NCBI GenBank assembly: GCA_030068145.1
Contig: JAPJBO010001147.1
Coordinates: 1-64,000 of the forward strand
Direction of reading: 5' to 3'
Length of the DNA: 64,000 nt
Source: Diplonema papillatum
Lineage: Eukaryota; Euglenozoa; Diplonemea; Diplonemida; Diplonemidae
Shown here piece by piece: positions 40,812-54,800 of the stretch. Each line of letters starts with the position of its first letter. Positions within the stretch are counted from its first letter, which is position 1. The notes below the pieces were generated by a model. That model did no database searches, was not told the DNA's origin, and saw nothing but the letters and a program-made list of their open reading frames with translations. The position numbers and the translations under genes are program-made.

Positions 40812-43800
40812 TCGTTGCTCCTTTGGGCGACGGCATCGTTCGTGTGTTCCAAGCAGCATACTACGCAGGTCTGATGGTTTACTCTGACGAACCACCGTCG
40901 CCAACCCCGGAACCGCCGACGCCTATGCCGGAGCCGCCAGTAATTCCACCAGACTGCTCGAAGCTGTACGTTCACACGACGGCGGAGTGTCTGGAAGGTG
41001 ACGAGCAGATGAACGAACACATGGTCCTTGCGTGCAACGCCGACATTTGCGCTGACATGACCAACGGAGGAGAAGCAGGTTTTGATGCCAACGGAAGATC
41101 ATTCAAGAAGTCAGGTACGACATGCCAAACCGGATCCACAACCCTCACAAAGTTCACTCAGTACATCTGCGGGCCGCCACCTCCGTACACCAGATACATC
41201 GAGCAGTACGATCTCAATGTTTTCCCAGACTACTCCTACATACGGGATGTTGATGCGCTGTCGCAAGAATCTGGTCTTGTTATAGTTGCTGGTTCGTACG
41301 AGCTGTCGGTTATGCAACTGCAATCAAACGGATGGCTCAAAAGGGTTGGTCGTATTCCTGGATACTACTACGGTGCGCTTGCGTCGACTGACAAGAACAC
41401 GGTCTACGGACTGAGATCCGGATACCTTGACGTTGTCGACGTGAGTGACCCTACAAGTCCTAAGATCCAGGGAACGGCGCAATGGTACGGGTACTCGTGT
41501 GAATATCTTGAGGAGTACGAGGTCGGAAGCAAGCGCTACGTCTTTGTTAGTTGTCCGAGTTACGGAGTCTGGGTAGTTGACGTCACCGACAGGAAAACAC
41601 CGGCGGTTGTGACATCCATGTCTACCCCGTCCTTGAAGCCGACGACTGGTATGGTAGAAGGTATGGTCATTGACCACGTCAGAAAGCTGCTTTTCCTTGG
41701 GACCAGCGGCAAGGTCGACGAATCCGGTGTCCACATGTACAGCCTCGGGTCCTCCCCTGCTATCCCTCTTGAGCAGCATCGTTATGCGACCGATGATTAC
41801 ACGTACGCAATCGCGCTGCACGGCACCACGATCTTCGTTGCAGCCGATACAAAAGTTGAAGTCTACGAGACCAAGAACCTCAAGCTCGAACCCATCACCT
41901 CGTGCTGCGGCTTCGGTCCGGATCTGGATCTCCGCGGCATTACGTACTACAACGGTCTCCTTTACGCGTCGGACTACGCAGGGCTGCTGGTTGTGATGAA
42001 TGCTACGGACCCGCAAGCTCCCTTCTACATTGGCCACAGAGCCATGCCAGCTGAATCTGGTTTCTCCCAAGGCCATCCGGGTATTGTTGTCGCACCTTTG
42101 AGTGACGGTGTGGTGAGAGTCATTCAATCAGCGTACTCCGGAGGTATCATTGTGTACACTGATCAAGAACCTGGTCCGACGCCAGCCCCTCCGACCCCGA
42201 TGCCGGCTCCTCCTGTCGCACCGGTAGACTGCGATCATATTTTCATAAACCCGGGATCATCGTGCCCGCTAGGCTTCGTGCACATGTCCGAGCACCTCCT
42301 TGGGAAGTGCATTGCACTGTGCTCGTCCGTTCCTGTTGGCAATTACTTTTACGATACACCGACGGCCAACCGCTACTTCGTCAAATCTGGCACGTCGTGC
42401 AGGTTCAGCACGTCGTCGACATTGGTAGCTACCGATTCCGTCTGCGGCTCTCCGCCCCCTCACACGACATACATGGAAGGACACAAGGGCATTTTCCCTT
42501 CGAACGCGTATGTAAGGGACGTAGACTCCCTTGGTGAATCTGGGAACGCAATCGCAGTTGCATCAGGCGGGGGTTTGATGGTATTGACATCCGACGATTC
42601 CGTGGGTTTCGACCTTGTTGACACGTACTCCGGATACTACTACGCTGTTCTTACTAGCGCGAAGAACAAGGATGTCGTGTTTGCTGCTCGTTCGACTTAT
42701 GTCGACATCTTAAGCGTTTCGCCACTCGACGACATCTCAAAACTTTCTACGGCGACTGTCAAAGGCGCGTGTTACCACATGGAGCAAATTTACAAGAGCA
42801 CAACCTCGCACACACTGCTTGTCAGTTGCCTGACCAACGGAATCTACACTGTGGACGTGCACGACACGTCCTCCCCACAAAGCTCCGCCACCGGATTTGC
42901 TCCGTTGTCGGGCTCAGTGCAAGGCATCCGATACGACGCTGATAGAGACCTATTGTTTGCCGTCACCACTGGCGGGAATGCGGGTGTGCACATGTACAAT
43001 ATTTCAGACGTCACGGATCCGGATGAACACGACTATTTTGACATGAACGACAACGGGTACGAAGTGATGCTCATGGGCACCATTATTTATGTGTCTGCCG
43101 ACGAGAAGCTCCACGTCTTCGAGACGAAGACCCTAAAGTTCGAGCAGGTGGGTGTCTGTTGCACGAACGCACCGAACCTTGAGCTCCGTGGTATTTGGCT
43201 GGAAGATGGGTTGATCTACGGCAACGACTACTACGCAAAGCTGATTGTCATGAACGTGACTGACCCAACTGCGCCGTACTACGTTGGTCACCGAGAGCTT
43301 CCGAGAAACGATGGTACCTTGGCGTATGGTCAAGTAGGTGCGATGATAGCGACGTTGAAGGATGGCGTCACGAGGGTGTTCCTTGCAGCTGGAAGCGCGG
43401 GGCTTTACGTGCTCTCGGACACTGTACCGGCACCGACACCGGCCCCGCCGACGGCCATGCCGCCACCACCGATGGTGGAACCTGACTGTACAATGTTGAA
43501 CGTGTTTTCAGCATCAGCTGGCGACTCGGCCGTCTGCAGTGAAGGAGAAGTCCTCATGAACGAGCACATCATCGAGCTCTGCGCCGCTGACTTGTGCGGC
43601 AAGATGTCGGTCGGTGCAGTGGCCGGTTTTGATGGCCCCGCCAACAAGGTGTTTGCACAGGACACATGCGGCATCAAAACGTCTAGTGCCATCACCACGC
43701 AGTACATTTGCGGACCACCACCGCCTCTAACAACGTACATGGAAGTATACGGCGAATTCTTCTTCCTTCCATATGCGTATACCTTATCAGTGATGCCCAT

Positions 43801-46030
43801 GGGGCAACTCAGAGACGAGGTTCTGGTCGGCAACAGCGAGATCAACGTTATGAGTCTCAAAGACAACGGAAGGCTCGAAAAAATAGGTGCATACACCGGC
43901 ACGGGTTGGGACGACTTCATGCAGTACCCGGGCGACATGTTCACTGTATACGCGGTCCGGCCGTACTACCTCGACGTGATTGACCTTTCAGACCTTGAAA
44001 ACCCTTCCAGGTTGAATACCTTTTCCTTGTACGTTTCGAGCTATTACTGCGACACGCTTGCGCAGTACAAGACGTCGTCTGCGCACGTTATTTACATGGC
44101 TTGTGATTTGAACGGGGTGAAGTTGGTCGATGCCTCCAAGAAAGCGTCACCGGTGATGATTTCAACGGGGTTGACTGTATTGGAAGGCGACCCTCGTGGT
44201 GTTCTTGTCGACGACACGCGCGGAGTGTTGTTTGTCGCGACAGAGGGGTCCAGTTCGACAAGTACTCAACACGGCATTTACGCATACGACATCAAGACGG
44301 CGCCCAAGGCACCTGTGGAATTGGCGCACGCGTCGTCTGCGGATTCGGCATATTCGCTGAGACTCGACGGGACCATTTTGTACGTCGGCGCCAAGACAAG
44401 AGTCGAGATCTACGAGACGAAGGACCTGGCTACGCTGGAGCAGCTCTCTTGGTGCTGCACCTACGGGCCGTCCTTGGACGTCAGGAACATAGACTTCTAC
44501 AACGGAATGATTTACGCTTCGGACTACTACGCGAAGCTTATCGTGATGAACGTTACGAACACTGAGACGCCGTACTACGTGGGCCACAGAGACTTGCCTT
44601 CGGGGTCGTACGGGTACAAGGTCGCCGTCTCGTCACTGAAAGACAACGTTGTTCGAGTTTTCCAGGCGGGATACAGTAAGGGGCTGATGGTGTTCTCTGA
44701 TGTCATGCCGGCACCCACACCTGTGCCGCCCACCCCCCTGCCACCGCCGCCTGTCGAGCCATTGACGTGCTCGCATGTTTTTGCGGTAGAGATCACTGGT
44801 GTGGTGACGCAATGTCCTGATGGCACCACCCTCATGAATGATCAGCATGCTGCGGACTGCCAAGATCAGTGGTGCGATGACGTTCCCATGTCGGAGTACG
44901 CAAAGTACGACTACACGGCGGACAACTACTATTTCCGCAAGACAGCCACCGGCTGCATTAAGTACTACTCGTCCACCGCTGTCCCTACGTGGCTTATTTG
45001 CGGCACTGCTCCGCCGCACACGGCTTACGTACAAAGCCACAGGCTCTCGGGTACTGCGAGAGATGTAGCTGTTCTGGGTTTCGACTCAAACGACGTCATC
45101 GTGGCCACAACAAGCGGTCTGTCCATTATGTCCGCGTCGCTGTCTACTGAGTTCAAGGAAGTCGGAAGTATCTCTGGCAATTTCTGGTCCGTCATTGCGT
45201 CGGAGCACAACAAGGACCTTGCCTACGCATTGCAAAGCAACAGTTTGTTGGTAGTTTCCCTCACGCCTCCCTCGAGCCCCGAGAAGGTAAGCAGCGTCGT
45301 TCTGCCTGTGTCGACGTGTGAGTTCATGGAGCAATATCGGAAGACGGGCGAGTTCCACTACGTTTACGTCAGCTGCAACGCGAACGGCGTGTATCTGGTA
45401 GACGTGCGCGATGATTACGCCGCGAAGCTGAATAACAAGACGGCGATCCTCACTACGACTGGAACAGGCGAAGGGCTAGTCATCGACGAGCCCCGGAAGC
45501 TGTTGTTCATTGCCACTTCAACTCAGCAGAGTGTAACCATGTTCAACTTGGCCAATCCTGTAGCTCCGGAATTGATCGTCAGGGAGACAACTGAATACAC
45601 GGCGGGACAGATGAAAATCATTGGGACTCTGCTCTACGTGGGCGCCGACGAGAAACTCGAGATATACGACACGGCGGGTAACAAGTTCGAGCAGGTTGGC
45701 TGGTGTTGCTCATCATACAATCTCCTCGAGATCATGGGCATCTCTATCTATGACAACATGGCGTATTTGTCGGACTACTACTACAAGCTCACGGTGGTCA
45801 ACGTCACAGACCCGGCGAGTCCTCAGTACATCGGCCACCGTCATTTGCCGTTGGTCGACAACATTTACCCGTACGGAGACGCCGGTATCGAAGTAACGCC
45901 ACTGGGAGACGGGATTGTGCGCGTGTTCCAAGCTGCTAGATCAGGCGGATTAATGGTGTTTTCCGACACGAAGCCGATGGCTACGCCTGTACCAGACACG
46001 GTTGTGCCAGCGCCGCCTCTTCCGGCATTG
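38361..46030 (+). repeat. Six-module super-repeat 2 (modules 7-12)
   Basis: Second hexamer, 7,670 bp, or 2,557 codons once the single missing base near 40776 is counted. Order of module sub-types is the same as in super-repeat 1. Confidence 0.75.
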
Positions 46031-47479
46031 ACGTGTGATGACTTGTACTTCAACGACAAGGCGGCAACAGGGAGTACCTGCAAGGATAATGATGTGATGG
46101 CCAACCGTCACGTGATTGAAAGATGTCTTGTGGAGGTCTGCGCGAAGATGACGCCTTCGACGACAGCTCTGTTCGATACTGACGACAAGGAGGCTCTCAA
46201 GAAGGATGCTTCGGGGCAGTGTACTTTCGGGGTCAGATCCGGAACAATCACGAGCTCCGTCTGCGGTACGCCTCCTCCGTTCACGACGTTCCGAGACCAA
46301 TACAGCGACGGTGACCTGCCTTCGTGGACGTACATCTATGACGTCATGGTACCGTCGAAGCAGTCGGATGTTGTCGTGCTCGCCGGTTCTGAATTGATCT
46401 TCATGCAGATGCAGTCTGGAGGGCGTTTGAAGCGAGTAGGCAGGATGCCCAACTCCTACTGGTACTACGCCTGTGTGGCGGCGCGAGAACAGGACAACGT
46501 CATCTTCGCAACGCGATCAAGGACACTGGACATCATCGACATCACGACGCCATCGAGCCCTGTTGTTCTGGGTTCGGCCATTTTGGATACTGGATACAGC
46601 TGCGATGGTGTCTCGGAGGTGATCAGCACGCAGGGACACCTCGTGTTTCTCAGCTGCGGATACTACGGCATCTGGGCTGCCGAAGTTACCACAAACGATG
46701 CACCAAAAAGCCTCGGAGAAATCTTCCGGTACAAGGTCGGTACGAGTTACTCGTATGTGGAAGGGATCATCGCGGACGAAACGCGCAACTTGTTGTTCAC
46801 TGCCTATGCATGGCTGTCCCCAGGTTTGCGGATGCACGACTTTGTCAAAGGCGTCACCGCGCTAGAACTTGTTGAGTTCAAGGAAACATCTGACGACGTT
46901 TACCAGATGGAACTACACGGCACAGTTCTGTACGTGGCCGCCACAGGAAAGCTTGAAATCTACGAGACTAAGAACCGTAAATTCGAGTTGTTAAGCAGCT
47001 GCTGTACACATGGACCTACTCTTGACTTGCGCGGCCTTTACTTTTACGAAGGCTTGATGTACGGTTCCGAATACTACGGGCTGTTGGTGGTGATGAACGT
47101 GTCAGACACGACTGCCCCGTTCTACGTTGGACACCGTGAGTTGCCGCCTACGGATTGGTCGGGAGGAAGAGAAGGCATTGTCGTGTCTCACCTCAACGAC
47201 GGAATCATGCGCGTTTTCCAAGCAGGGTACAGCGCCGGATTGATTGTCTGGTCTGATGTCGAGATCCCCCCGACACCGGCGCCACAGACGCCGCTTCCCC
47301 AGCCTCCCCCGGTGCCTGCTGACTGTTCGCATGTTTTCCTTCAAGCCCTGGTGGATGGTCAACCAGCGTGCCCAGTGGGCACAGCCCTCATGCCTAAGCA
47401 CATAGTCACGTCGTGTGGCGACGCGTGTAGTACGTTGCCGGATGGTGGATGTGTATGCTTTGTACGACGGAGAATCTAA
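40777..47479 (+). CDS. Giant modular LVIVD beta-propeller surface protein, copy B, segment 2 (end of module 8, modules 9-13, start of 14)
   Basis: Continues the protein in a new frame. From 40777 it reads NEGSTPYGREGIVVAPLGDG, exactly the expected end of a propeller, so no start codon is needed. Modules start at 40952, 42227, 43484, 44765, 46031 and 47321, with the same domain order and alternation. Module 14 is cut in its cysteine domain by an extra base near 47446: after STLPDG the frame gives unrelated residues and a stop at 47479, while the next segment resumes VYALYDGESNW. Copy A does not reach this region inside the window, so whether the sister gene shares this break cannot be seen. 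Confidence 0.9.
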
Positions 47480-49730
47480 CTGGTTCGCATTCAAAACCGG
47501 GACTGGGTGCGCGACGAAGTCTGCATGGGGTGTCACCCCCACGTACGCGGTTTGTGGGACACCGCCTCCACACACTACCTACGTGGAGCAGCACGTCGGC
47601 GATGTTCTCTTGCCGAAGGCGAGGGCCATGGACGTAGCGGTGCTAGGATCCGACGGCAACGACATCGCCGTGGCGACCAGTGGTGGTGTCACGATTCTGC
47701 GAGCGGAAGATGCGACCGGCTTCAAGACGGTAAGCCACATTGCGGGCACCGACTACCAATGCGTCCTCGGCTCAGCAGGCAACAAAGACGTCCTTTTCGC
47801 GCTCACCCGCACTCAGATGATGGTGATCTCTCTCGCCCCGCCGAGCAATCCTGAGCTCCTCAAGACGATCAATGTTGGGACACAGTGCTGGCAACTGAGC
47901 CAGATTCGTAGAAGTGCGAAGGAACACGTTGTGTACGTCACCTGTGGTTCCAGCGGTGTGTATGGCGTCGACGTATCGGACGTCAGAAACCCATTCGTGA
48001 TTGGCGGCCGTCCTATCGTGGTCCCGATCGACGGGGACAGTAAAGGGATAGTGATAGATGACGATCGAAAGATCATGATCGTGTCCACGATATACGACGA
48101 CTCCAGTATTTACCTCTACGACGTGTCGAATTCTTCGAACCCCGTCCAGAAGGACAGTGACAAAATGGAGGGTGATTGGGAACACTACGCGCATGATGTT
48201 ACACTGCACGGCACGACTCTCTACGTAGCTGCGTCGGACCGCATGGTCATCTACGAGACCAAGAACATGCAGCTTCAACAAATCGGTTGGTGCTGCGGTG
48301 ATGGTCCAGACCTTGAGCTTTACGGCGTTGCGTATTTCGACGGTGTTGTTTACGGATCTGACTTTTACGAGATGATGGTGGCGATCAACGTGACAGACCC
48401 AGTGGCACCTTCTTACATGGGGCACAGGATGCTTCCGAGGCAAGGCTACACCTATTCGTACGGACGGGGTATCATGGTGACGGCTACTCTTGGGAACGGT
48501 ATTGTGAGAGTATTCCAGTGTGGGGAGACGGGAGGTTTGTTCGTGTTCTCGGATACGGCCCCGTTACCGACACCTACGCCGCCCACGCCGTTGCCGCCCC
48601 CGCCAGCTGTTCAGCCGGACTGCAGCAAGTTGTCCGTGAAGCAGACGTGTTTAGTAGGTGACATCGTGATGAGCGAGCACATGGTCGAGGCTTGCAAGAC
48701 TGAAGTCTGCGGCCAGATGACCAACTCGTGGGTCGCTGGTATCGACGGGGCGAAGGATGCAGCGTTCTCCAAAGCTGGTGATGCATGCACATTCACAACC
48801 TCATCATCGCCCGGGCGGTACGTCTGTGGTCCTGCGCCACCTTACACCCTGTATATTGAGCAGTATGACAAGGACGCGTTCCCCGACTATTCGTACGTGA
48901 GAGACGTTGACATGCCACCCCAGATCCGTTCCACGATCCTGGTTGCTGGCTCGTATGAGCTCACGGTGATGCAGCTCCAGGATAACAACCGGATCAAGCC
49001 GGTTGGGCGGATTCCGGGCAACTACAACGGCGTTCTCGCTTCTTCGCAGTACGGCACCGCCTTCGGTTTGAGGTCAAACTATTTGGACGTCATCGACATC
49101 ACGAACCCAGAGGCCCCTGAGAAGCTAGGTAGCGTCTCCTGGTCTGCCTACGGGTGCTCGTACTTGGCGGAGCACAGGCTAACGACGAAGCACTACGTTT
49201 ACGTGAGTTGCCCGGATGATGGTGTTTGGGGGATCGACGTTACGGATGGCGCGAAGCCGATCTCCATCAATGGTTACTCGGTGGGAGCGGTGAAGCCGGC
49301 CACTGGAAAGACGGAGGGCCTTGCGGTTGACTGGGGCAGGCATCTTTTGTTTGTTGCCACCAGCGGCGGGGAGGACTCGGGTGTGCACATGTACAACATC
49401 TCGTCACACCCTGGTGGTCCGGTCGAGATCACCAACTACGAGACTGACGACTCAGCGTACGAGATCGTCATCATGGGCACGACTCTTTACGTCTCCGCCG
49501 ACACAAAGCTTGCCATCTACGACACCACAAATTACGTGCTTCAACAAGTGGGGGTGTGCTGCGGCTACGGGCCGGACATGCATCTGCGGGGCCTGTCGAC
49601 CTTCGGAGGATTGATGTACGCGGCTGACGACAGTGGCAGTTTGCTTGTTATGAACGTATCGAACCCGGCTCTGCCTTTCTACATCGGCCACCGTTCGTTC
49701 TCCTCCTCTACCGGCTCTGGTACGTGGTAA
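47447..49730 (+). CDS. Giant modular LVIVD beta-propeller surface protein, copy B, segment 3 (module 14, most of 15)
   Basis: Rest of module 14 and module 15 (from 48618). The b-type propeller of 14 has YGSDFYEMMVAINVTDP, paralleling modules 2 and 8. From 48352 on it is nearly identical to the left edge of the window. An extra T at about 49717 (GGCTCTGGTACG, against GGCTCGGTACG at 1366-1376) shifts the frame and produces the TAA at 49728-49730. Copy A is open here. Confidence 0.9.
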
Positions 49731-51240
49731 GGCTGGCATGCTCGTCGGGGGCATGACTGACGGGCAAGTGCGCGTGTTCATGGCCGGAGACGCAGGTGGT
49801 TTGCTAGTGTACTCAGACGTTGAGCCGGGTCCGACGCCCGTACCTGAAACCATGATGCCTGCGCCGCCTGTTCAGCCGCTCGACTGCGCTCACATTTACG
49901 TTGAGTCCGCGTCGACGTGCGCTCCCGGCTTTGCGCTGGTGTCCGAACACTTGATCGACACATGCTTCGACACTTCCGCCCTGTGCAGCACATTGCCAGA
50001 AGGCGAGTTCTTGATGGACACAACTTCCTCTTCTCGATACGTCATCAAGTCAGGCACGAGCTGTCGATTCGGGTGGGCCGCTGAGGTTCCGACCAAGGCA
50101 ATCTGCGGCAGTGCGCCACCGCATACGACTTATATGGAATCGCACTCGACAGGTGTCCTCCCCCGATATGCTTACGTTCGCGATGTGACAGTTTTAGGCT
50201 CCACCAATAACGACATCGTTCTCGCTACATCATACGGTGTAATCACACTGAGAGCAGACGACTCGGTAGGCTTTGAACACGTTAGCACGTACGATGGATA
50301 CTACATGGCGGTTCTTGCGGCAGATGACGATTCTGACGTTGTGTTTGCTTCTCAGTACGCTGCATTGCAGATCATCAGCTTGGCTCCGCCGGACAAGCCG
50401 ACCCTGATACGCTCAGTCAGCATCGCCACCGGTTACTGTTACCACATGGAGCAATTGTCCGACAGCAACGGTCACTACGTCTACCTGTCGTGTTTGTCAT
50501 TTGGTATTTTTGCGGTTGACGTGTCGATCAAATCCAAGGCAGCTGTCCTGAACAACAACGTCCGGGTGGGCTCGACGAGCTCAGGGAATACGCAAGGTCT
50601 TCGCGTGGACAAAGACCGAAACTTAATGTTCGCTGTCAGCGACGGGAACAACGCTGCCGTGCACATGTTGAACATGACAAACAGAGTCGACTTGAAGTCC
50701 ATCGCGAGCTTCAGCCTTGACTACGCTGGGTCCGAAATTGTCATCGTGGGGACCACCGTCATAGTCGCAGCTGACGAAATGTTGTACACTTTCGAAACGA
50801 GCGACAACACCTTCAAACAAATCGGGTGGTGCTGTCAAAACGACCCGGGTATCGATCTGAGAGGCATTGCGTACAGTCGACGGCTTGATCTACGCGTCGG
50901 ATTACTACTCGATGCTGGTCGTTATCAACGCTACCGATCCGACCGCTCCGTATTACGTCGGACACAAGAGTCTCCCGAGCGTCGGAGGATATGTGGCTCG
51001 GGGAACATTCGGGATGGCAGTTGCACCATTGCAGGATGGCGTCGTGAGAGTGTTCCTCGCAGCGGAAGGTGCAGGTCTGTTCGTGTTTTCGGACACGGTG
51101 CCGGCCCCGACGCCGCAGCCGCCAACTCCGATGCCGCCTCCTCCGCTGGCGCCGTTGGATTGCTCGAAGTTTTCGATTTTCGACGCGTCGAAAGCGTCTG
51201 GTGGAAAGCAATGCGAAACCGGCGACGGCGTCGCTCCTGA
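49718..51240 (+). CDS. Giant modular LVIVD beta-propeller surface protein, copy B, segment 4 (end of 15, most of module 16)
   Basis: Resumes VRGKAGMLVGGMTDGQVRVF just after the slip; the first ATG is at 49738. Module 16 begins at 49882. It differs from copy A at a few residues (Pro for Thr near 49923, Gln for Lys near 50368, Lys for Thr near 50536, Ala for Thr near 50704). An extra C at about 50877 (AGTCGACGG, against AGTGACGG at 2523-2530) moves the frame. From there to the stop at 51240 the reading is not homologous. Confidence 0.88.
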
Positions 51241-51826
51241 GTTCCTCGTCGACGAGTGCCTCACGTCTATCTGTAGCCAGATGTCCGACGGTTGGATCGC
51301 TGGTATCGATGGTGGTTATGCTGCTGTCCTGCAGAAAACCGGTACAACGTGCACTGTCACAACATCATGGGCGATCCTCACGAGGTACGTGTGCGCGCCA
51401 CTGCCGCCTTTGACGACGTACACAGAGCAATACGATGGTGAAGAATACTGGTCGCAGTGGGCTTACGTCGACGGTATCGTGCCAGTGCCAGGTACCAAAC
51501 TAGTTGCGGTTGCAACCTCGTATGAATTGACGTTGTTGGAGCTGCAGGAGAATCGCCGGTTCACAAAATACGCATCGCTGGACAGCCTCTACGGAATGAA
51601 GAAGTTGTTGATTGTCGATGGTTCGCCGGACAAGCTTTTCGGGCTAGAGTCCTACGGCTTGTCGGTCATCGACATTTCGAGTCCGAAAACACCGAAGGTT
51701 GTAGGAGCGCGAACCTTGACGGCTATTACACCGAGAACATGGCCCAGTACAGATCCGGTGCAAACCACTTCGTGTACATCCCGTCTGACACAAACGGAGT
51801 ATATGTCGTGGATGCCTCGAAGCTGA
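50867..51826 (+). CDS. Giant modular LVIVD beta-propeller surface protein, copy B, segment 5 (end of 16, first half of 17)
   Basis: Picks up DGLIYASDYYSMLVVINATD immediately after the extra base. It carries the linker PTPQPPTPMPPPP and the cysteine domain of module 17 (from 51158). The stretch broken in copy A (3285) is intact here and reads KLFGLESYGLSVIDISSP. A missing G at about 51705, with several nearby substitutions (GCTATTACA against GCTGGAGCA), shifts the frame, and the non-homologous tail stops at 51826. Confidence 0.88.
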   Translation: MRTVDGLIYASDYYSMLVVINATDPTAPYYVGHKSLPSVGGYVARGTFGMAVAPLQDGVVRVFLAAEGAGLFVFSDTVPAPTPQPPTPMPPPPLAPLDCSKFSIFDASKASGGKQCETGDGVAPEFLVDECLTSICSQMSDGWIAGIDGGYAAVLQKTGTTCTVTTSWAILTRYVCAPLPPLTTYTEQYDGEEYWSQWAYVDGIVPVPGTKLVAVATSYELTLLELQENRRFTKYASLDSLYGMKKLLIVDGSPDKLFGLESYGLSVIDISSPKTPKVVGARTLTAITPRTWPSTDPVQTTSCTSRLTQTEYMSWMPRS

Positions 51827-54800
51827 CGTCACCAAAAGCGGTTTCTACAGGGAAGTTGACGCCAAGCTCAGGTGACCCGAGAGATGCTCTGGTTGACGCG
51901 TCACGGGCTGTGTTGTTCATCACAACAGAGCAAGGAAGCAAACAGAATGTGCACGGTATCCACGTTTACAACATCACGGTGCCGTCTGCGCCGTCGGAGC
52001 TTAGCTACGAAGGGACAGAAGACTCTGCCTACGGCATGGAACTCGTTGACAAAACATTGTACGTCGCGTGCATGTCGAAGCTCGAGATCTACGATACTAC
52101 AGATCTGATGGCGCTGAAACAGCTGAGCTGGTGCTGTTCCGTTGGTCCGACTTTTGACATTAGGTACCTATCGCTTTACAACGGTCTGGTGTACGCACTG
52201 GATTACTACACGAAGGTTCTTGTCTTCAACGCGAGCGATGTTGCGAGCCCGTCGTACCTCGGGCACCGCAACCTACCAAGCGGCAGTTACGGGATGGAGT
52301 TGTGGGTGGGCATGATGGGGGACAACATCCCGCGTATCCTTACCGCTGGTGATGGAGGCGGCGTGACGGTGTTGTACGATGTAGAGCCGCTGCCAACACC
52401 TATGCCATCAACACCACTGCCCCCGCCGCCGTCTCCGCCCATGGATTGCGCCCACGTGTTCGTCACGGCGATGAAGGATTCAAACAAGCCATGCCCAACG
52501 GGTACCACACTGATGAGCCAACACATGGCCGAAAAATGCCGCTCTGATTTCTGCGACGACATGTCGGAAGGCCAGTACGCGCGCATTGACGGGACGGACC
52601 AGTCATACATGGTCTACAAAGCAAGCTGGGGCTGCAGTGTATCGTACTACTGGGGAACAACACCGACACTGGCTGTGTGTGGGTCTGCTCCTCCTCACAC
52701 CACGTATTTGGAAATGCACACTGCGGACGTTCTTTCAACCGGTGCGTTGGCAAGGGACGTTGCTGTGCTGGGATCGGACAAGGACGACGTGATTGTTGCC
52801 AGTACAAAGGGGCTCACTGTCCTGCGGCCGTACCATTCGACTAGTTTTGAAAAGGTTGGCCATCTCGACGGAAGCTACGTCGCAGTCCTCGCCGCTTCGC
52901 ACAGTCCTGACATCGCGTACGCTCTGCTAACCGACGCTTTCGACACGATCAGCCTCTCACCTCCCTCAGACCCGAAGGTGGAGGCTACTATTTACTTGCC
53001 AAGTTCAAACTGTAAATACATCGAGCAGTACAGAGTCGGCACCACGTTCCACATCGTCTACACAAGCTGCGGAGCAGACGGCGTGTATGCGATCGACGTC
53101 CGTGACAACAAGAAGGCCGAGCTGATGAACAACCATTCAGCCCTTATCGAGGCCTCATCCGGTGATAGTAAAGGTCTTGTCATGGACGAGGCGAGAAAGC
53201 TGATGTTTTTGGTTACCGAAGGGTCGTCATCGGCTGTGCACATGTACAGCATGGCCAACCCGCTGGCCCCCACCGAAGTGGCGAAGCAGAACACAGAGTT
53301 CAAGTGCAGGGATGTAATTGTCAACGGGACCCTGATTTACATCGCGGCTCTGGACAAGCTGGAGGTGTACGACACGTCGAACAGCGAATTCAAGCAATTG
53401 AGTTGGTGCTGCCAGGGTTCGCCCAGCTTCGAGCTGGTGGGTCTTGCTTTGTACGAGGGTATCATTTACGCGTCGGACTACTACTACATGCTCGTTGCCA
53501 TCAACGTTACAAACCCGTCCGTGCCAGAGTATGTAGGCATGAGGCAGTTGCCAGTTGTTGATTGGAATTACCCGTACGGTGAGCAAGGTATCGTCGTGGC
53601 CCCGTTGGGTGATGGGATCGTGCGTGTGTTCCAAGCTGCTGAAAAGGGTGGACTGGCGGTGTTCTCTGACGTGCCGACGTTCCAGACGCCAGCACCGCCC
53701 ACACCGCAGCCACCTCCGCCGATGTCTCCGCCTGACTGCAGTTCGCTCTACGTGCACACATTCTCGGACGACAACATGCCGTGTGCAAAGGGCGACGTGA
53801 TGATGAGCGCGCACATTATTTCAGCATGCGAAGACGTTGTTTGCCCGAAGTTGGGAACTGGCATCCTTTCCACGGCTGGGTACGACGGAGCGTCTGGCAA
53901 CGTGTACTCGAAATCGGGAAGCACCTGCACGTATCAAGAGGCGCTTGCGACGCCGACGCAGTACATCTGCGGACCGGCACCGCCGCACACGGCGTTCATG
54001 GAGGCTTTCAAGGAGGACTTCCTCCCTGATGGCGACAGAGCTGTTGACGTGTGTGTCCTCGGCAACAGCCGTCCCGAGAGAGACGTTGTCGTGGTGGCAA
54101 CGACGTCGGGATTGACTGCGTTGGCAGTTCGGGACAGCGGGAAGTTTGAAAAGGTCGGTTCCTTGAAGACAGCGTACACCGCAGTTCAGACTGCACTGGG
54201 CAAACCGACGGTCGTCTACGGTTTGACGACTTCTGCGGTCGATGTCTTGACCTTCGAAACGGCCAGTCAGCCTATGACGCTTGGCAGCGTCAGCATTCCG
54301 AGCGTGCAGTGCGCAACGCTCGTGCAGCTGATGACCGGCAGGTACCACTACCTGTACGCTGGGTGCTCGACGAGTGGTGTTTTCGCGATTGACGTTGAGT
54401 TCAACAAATCACCGACACTTGTAATTGGAAAGAATTCTAAAGCATTGTTCGTCCCTGGAGAAGGTGTGGAAGTGAAGGGCATGTTCATCGACGCCAGTCG
54501 GTCGATGCTGCTCGTCGCAACGTACAGCACTGTCCGCAGCGGCGTGTCGATGTACAACATCTCAGACCCTGCGGTCGCAGTGGCGGTGACAGCTACTGAC
54601 ACTGACTTCACGGCGTACGAGATGACGATGGTGGGCACCGTGGTTTACATTGCGGCAGACGAGTACCTTGAGATGTACGACACCGCTAGCCTGACCTTCG
54701 AGAAGCTCGGGTACTGCTGCGTGAACGGCCCGGAACTCCACATCGTGGGTGTGGACTACTTTGATGGTCTGATTTATGCTTCTGATTGGACAGGGAAGCT

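Larger units (their letters stand above)
46031..53733 (+). repeat. Six-module super-repeat 3 (modules 13-18)
   Basis: Third hexamer, 7,703 bp including a net of two extra bases, or 2,567 codons in the consensus. In copy A its last part is at 1-5380. Confidence 0.75.
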